From positions 1-6,451 of the forward strand of contig VERS01000132.1 in assembly GCA_018882545.1 (NCBI GenBank): 6,451 nt of DNA, in the 5' to 3' direction. Below are positions 5,883 through 6,451 of the stretch, one piece after another; positions within the stretch are counted from its first letter, which is position 1; every line of letters starts with the position of its first letter. The stretch comes from Mycobacterium sp. Lineage in GTDB: Bacteria; Actinomycetota; Actinomycetes; Mycobacteriales; Mycobacteriaceae. Made by a program: the position numbers and the translations under genes. Under the pieces are notes generated by a model. That model saw only the letters and a program-made list of their open reading frames with translations, did not search any database and was not told the DNA's origin.

Positions 5883-5888
5883 AATATA
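5883..5888 (-). promoter_or_regulatory. Possible -10 element (TATATT) upstream of the ~175-residue gene
   Basis: On the minus strand this reads TATATT, a strong TANNNT match and one of the most AT-rich spots in the window. Transcription from it would start near 5876 and give a leader of about 25-35 bases containing AGGAG and GGAGG. No matching -35 is visible 17 bp upstream. It would let the ~175-residue gene be expressed independently of the two upstream minus-strand genes. Confidence 0.45.
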
Positions 5889-5946
5889 AAGCAACGAGAG
5901 ACGCCAGGGGCGGATCGCTGCGGGTTCACACTCACTTTTCAGAGTT

Positions 5947-6285
5947 TTATTCCGCGGGCGCCTGGATTCCATCGAGTTTCTCGGCCTGTCCGGCCAGGAT
6001 TTCCAGCACATCGGCGAGTTCGCGGGCCTGACTCGGGGTCAGATCAGCCACCACGACGGCGCCCTCCGCGCCGGGAGTCACTGCGCCCCCCGGAATGACT
6101 GTGCCCTTGACCCGCAGTCCAACCCCGCTGACCGTCGACCCGGTGCGGTGCTGAACCCCCGTCAGCAGTGCGGCGATCGGGCCCACCCGGACCGGGTCGC
6201 CGCCGTAGACCCGGTCGTGGAACTGCTCGTCGAAGTCCTCGGTCCAGGTCGTTCCGGGCGGCGGTGGGAGGTCTGGATTCACCAT
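5947..6285 (-). CDS. Hypothetical 112-residue cytosolic protein, coupled to upstream membrane gene
   Basis: I do not recognise a named family. The N-terminus is Pro-rich (PPPP at 7-10) and followed by an acidic-aromatic stretch (about 14-27). The middle, about 44-80, is Val/Gly-rich and likely beta. The C-terminus, L-T-P-S-Q-A-R-E-L-A-D-V-L-E (82-95), is a clear amphipathic helix. That type of ending, a T-P-x-x-A-R-x-L-A helix, is one I have seen on short actinobacterial proteins of unknown role, some in mobile or phage-derived regions; this is a loose resemblance, not an assignment. There is no signal peptide or membrane span. The frame is open further upstream to 6384, but ATG 6285 is the sensible start because its ATGGTGA overlaps the stop of the upstream membrane-protein gene by 7 bases, a common arrangement for translational coupling. 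No Shine-Dalgarno sequence is close by, which fits coupling. The two proteins may act together. Confidence 0.72.
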   Translation of the reverse strand: MVNPDLPPPPGTTWTEDFDEQFHDRVYGGDPVRVGPIAALLTGVQHRTGSTVSGVGLRVKGTVIPGGAVTPGAEGAVVVADLTPSQARELADVLEILAGQAEKLDGIQAPAE

Positions 6286-6451
6286 GTTCGGGGACCGTAC
6301 AGTTCGAGTTCCTCCACAACCTGTCGGGATAGCCGCAGGGCCGCCTGTTCGCGGTTGGATGCCCGGCGGTTGACGTCGATACATACACCGATCCAGGCTC
6401 CCAGCATCAGGAGAACGCCCGTGATCGCCGTCAGGGCCAGCACTGCGGTTG
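6279..6451 (-). CDS. C-terminal end of a small membrane protein, 5' end beyond window
   Basis: Fifty-six codons and a TGA are visible at the right edge; the start lies beyond position 6451. The visible part opens with a hydrophobic segment of about 20 residues (from T-A-V-L-A-L to L-G-A-W-I-G-V), a convincing transmembrane helix. A basic stop-transfer patch V-N-R-R-A-S-N-R comes next, followed by a charged helical tail ending G-P-R-T-W. By the positive-inside rule the tail should be cytosolic. The TGA overlaps the next gene's ATG in the string ATGGTGA. Neither other minus-strand frame is credible: one meets a stop within a few codons of the edge and the other reads a Pro/Arg/Gly-rich shadow. 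The amount of protein missing upstream is unknown, so no family can be named. Confidence 0.65.
   Translation of the reverse strand, partial: TAVLALTAITGVLLMLGAWIGVCIDVNRRASNREQAALRLSRQVVEELELYGPRTW

Noticed and set aside
5853..5946. A small RNA or riboswitch in the 94-base gap between the minus-strand hypothetical genes.
   Set aside because: Apart from the TATATT promoter-like element I found no convincing stem or known aptamer motif in this short gap.
6294..6299. Minus-strand TACGGT as a -10 for a leaderless 112-residue gene.
   Set aside because: It lies inside the coding sequence of the upstream membrane protein, whose stop overlaps this start. Translational coupling explains the arrangement, and the predicted transcription start would fall two or three bases before the ATG, a poor fit.
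6286..6384. Extension of the 112-residue protein upstream to an ATG at 6384.
   Set aside because: The extra 33 residues are Pro/Arg/Gly-rich and out of frame with the credible membrane-protein tail that occupies the same DNA.

Overview
The window is high-GC DNA with strong G/C bias at third codon positions, frequent GTG starts and promoter elements that sit directly on start codons. The proteins resemble mycobacterial ones. The left third matches from memory the Mycobacterium tuberculosis neighbourhood Rv2671 (RibD-like reductase), Rv2670c (AFG1/ZapE-like ATPase) and Rv2669 (GNAT acetyltransferase), in the same alternating orientation. I read this as a chromosomal segment of a non-tuberculous Mycobacterium/Mycolicibacterium.

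Layout. (1) 1-495, minus: a RibD-type reductase whose 3' end lies beyond the left edge. (2) 545-1552, plus: a ZapE/AFG1 ATPase, divergent from the reductase across a 49-bp gap. (3) 1594-2133, minus: a GNAT acetyltransferase, convergent with the ATPase across a 41-bp gap that holds short inverted repeats. (4) 2185-4032, 4040-4852 and 4867-5355, plus: a tightly packed apparent operon of a long-chain acyl-CoA synthetase, an MGAT/DGAT2-like acyltransferase and a small exported four-cysteine protein. (5) Minus strand from the right edge back to 5313: the C-terminal end of a one-helix membrane protein, a 112-residue protein whose start overlaps the membrane gene's stop by 7 bases, and a ~175-residue protein of unknown function whose 3' end overlaps the exported-protein gene by 43 bp.

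How the genes may work together. The fadD-acyltransferase pair reads as an activation-and-transfer lipid module: the synthetase makes acyl-CoA and the acyltransferase moves the acyl group to an alcohol or lysolipid acceptor. The exported protein is co-transcribed with them, but nothing in it shows a link to lipids. The right-hand minus-strand cluster is the least explained part: three unrecognised proteins, two of them translationally coupled, next to an AT-rich promoter-like element. The ATPase and the synthetase both have a TANNNT -10 element placed so that transcription would begin at or within about a base of the start codon, suggesting leaderless mRNAs.

There is no sign of rRNA, tRNA, CRISPR, an insertion sequence or an integrase. 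No gap without a gene exceeds 100 bp. I see no strong case for a wholly new system; the best leads are the right-hand operon and a seven-G tract inside the acyltransferase gene.
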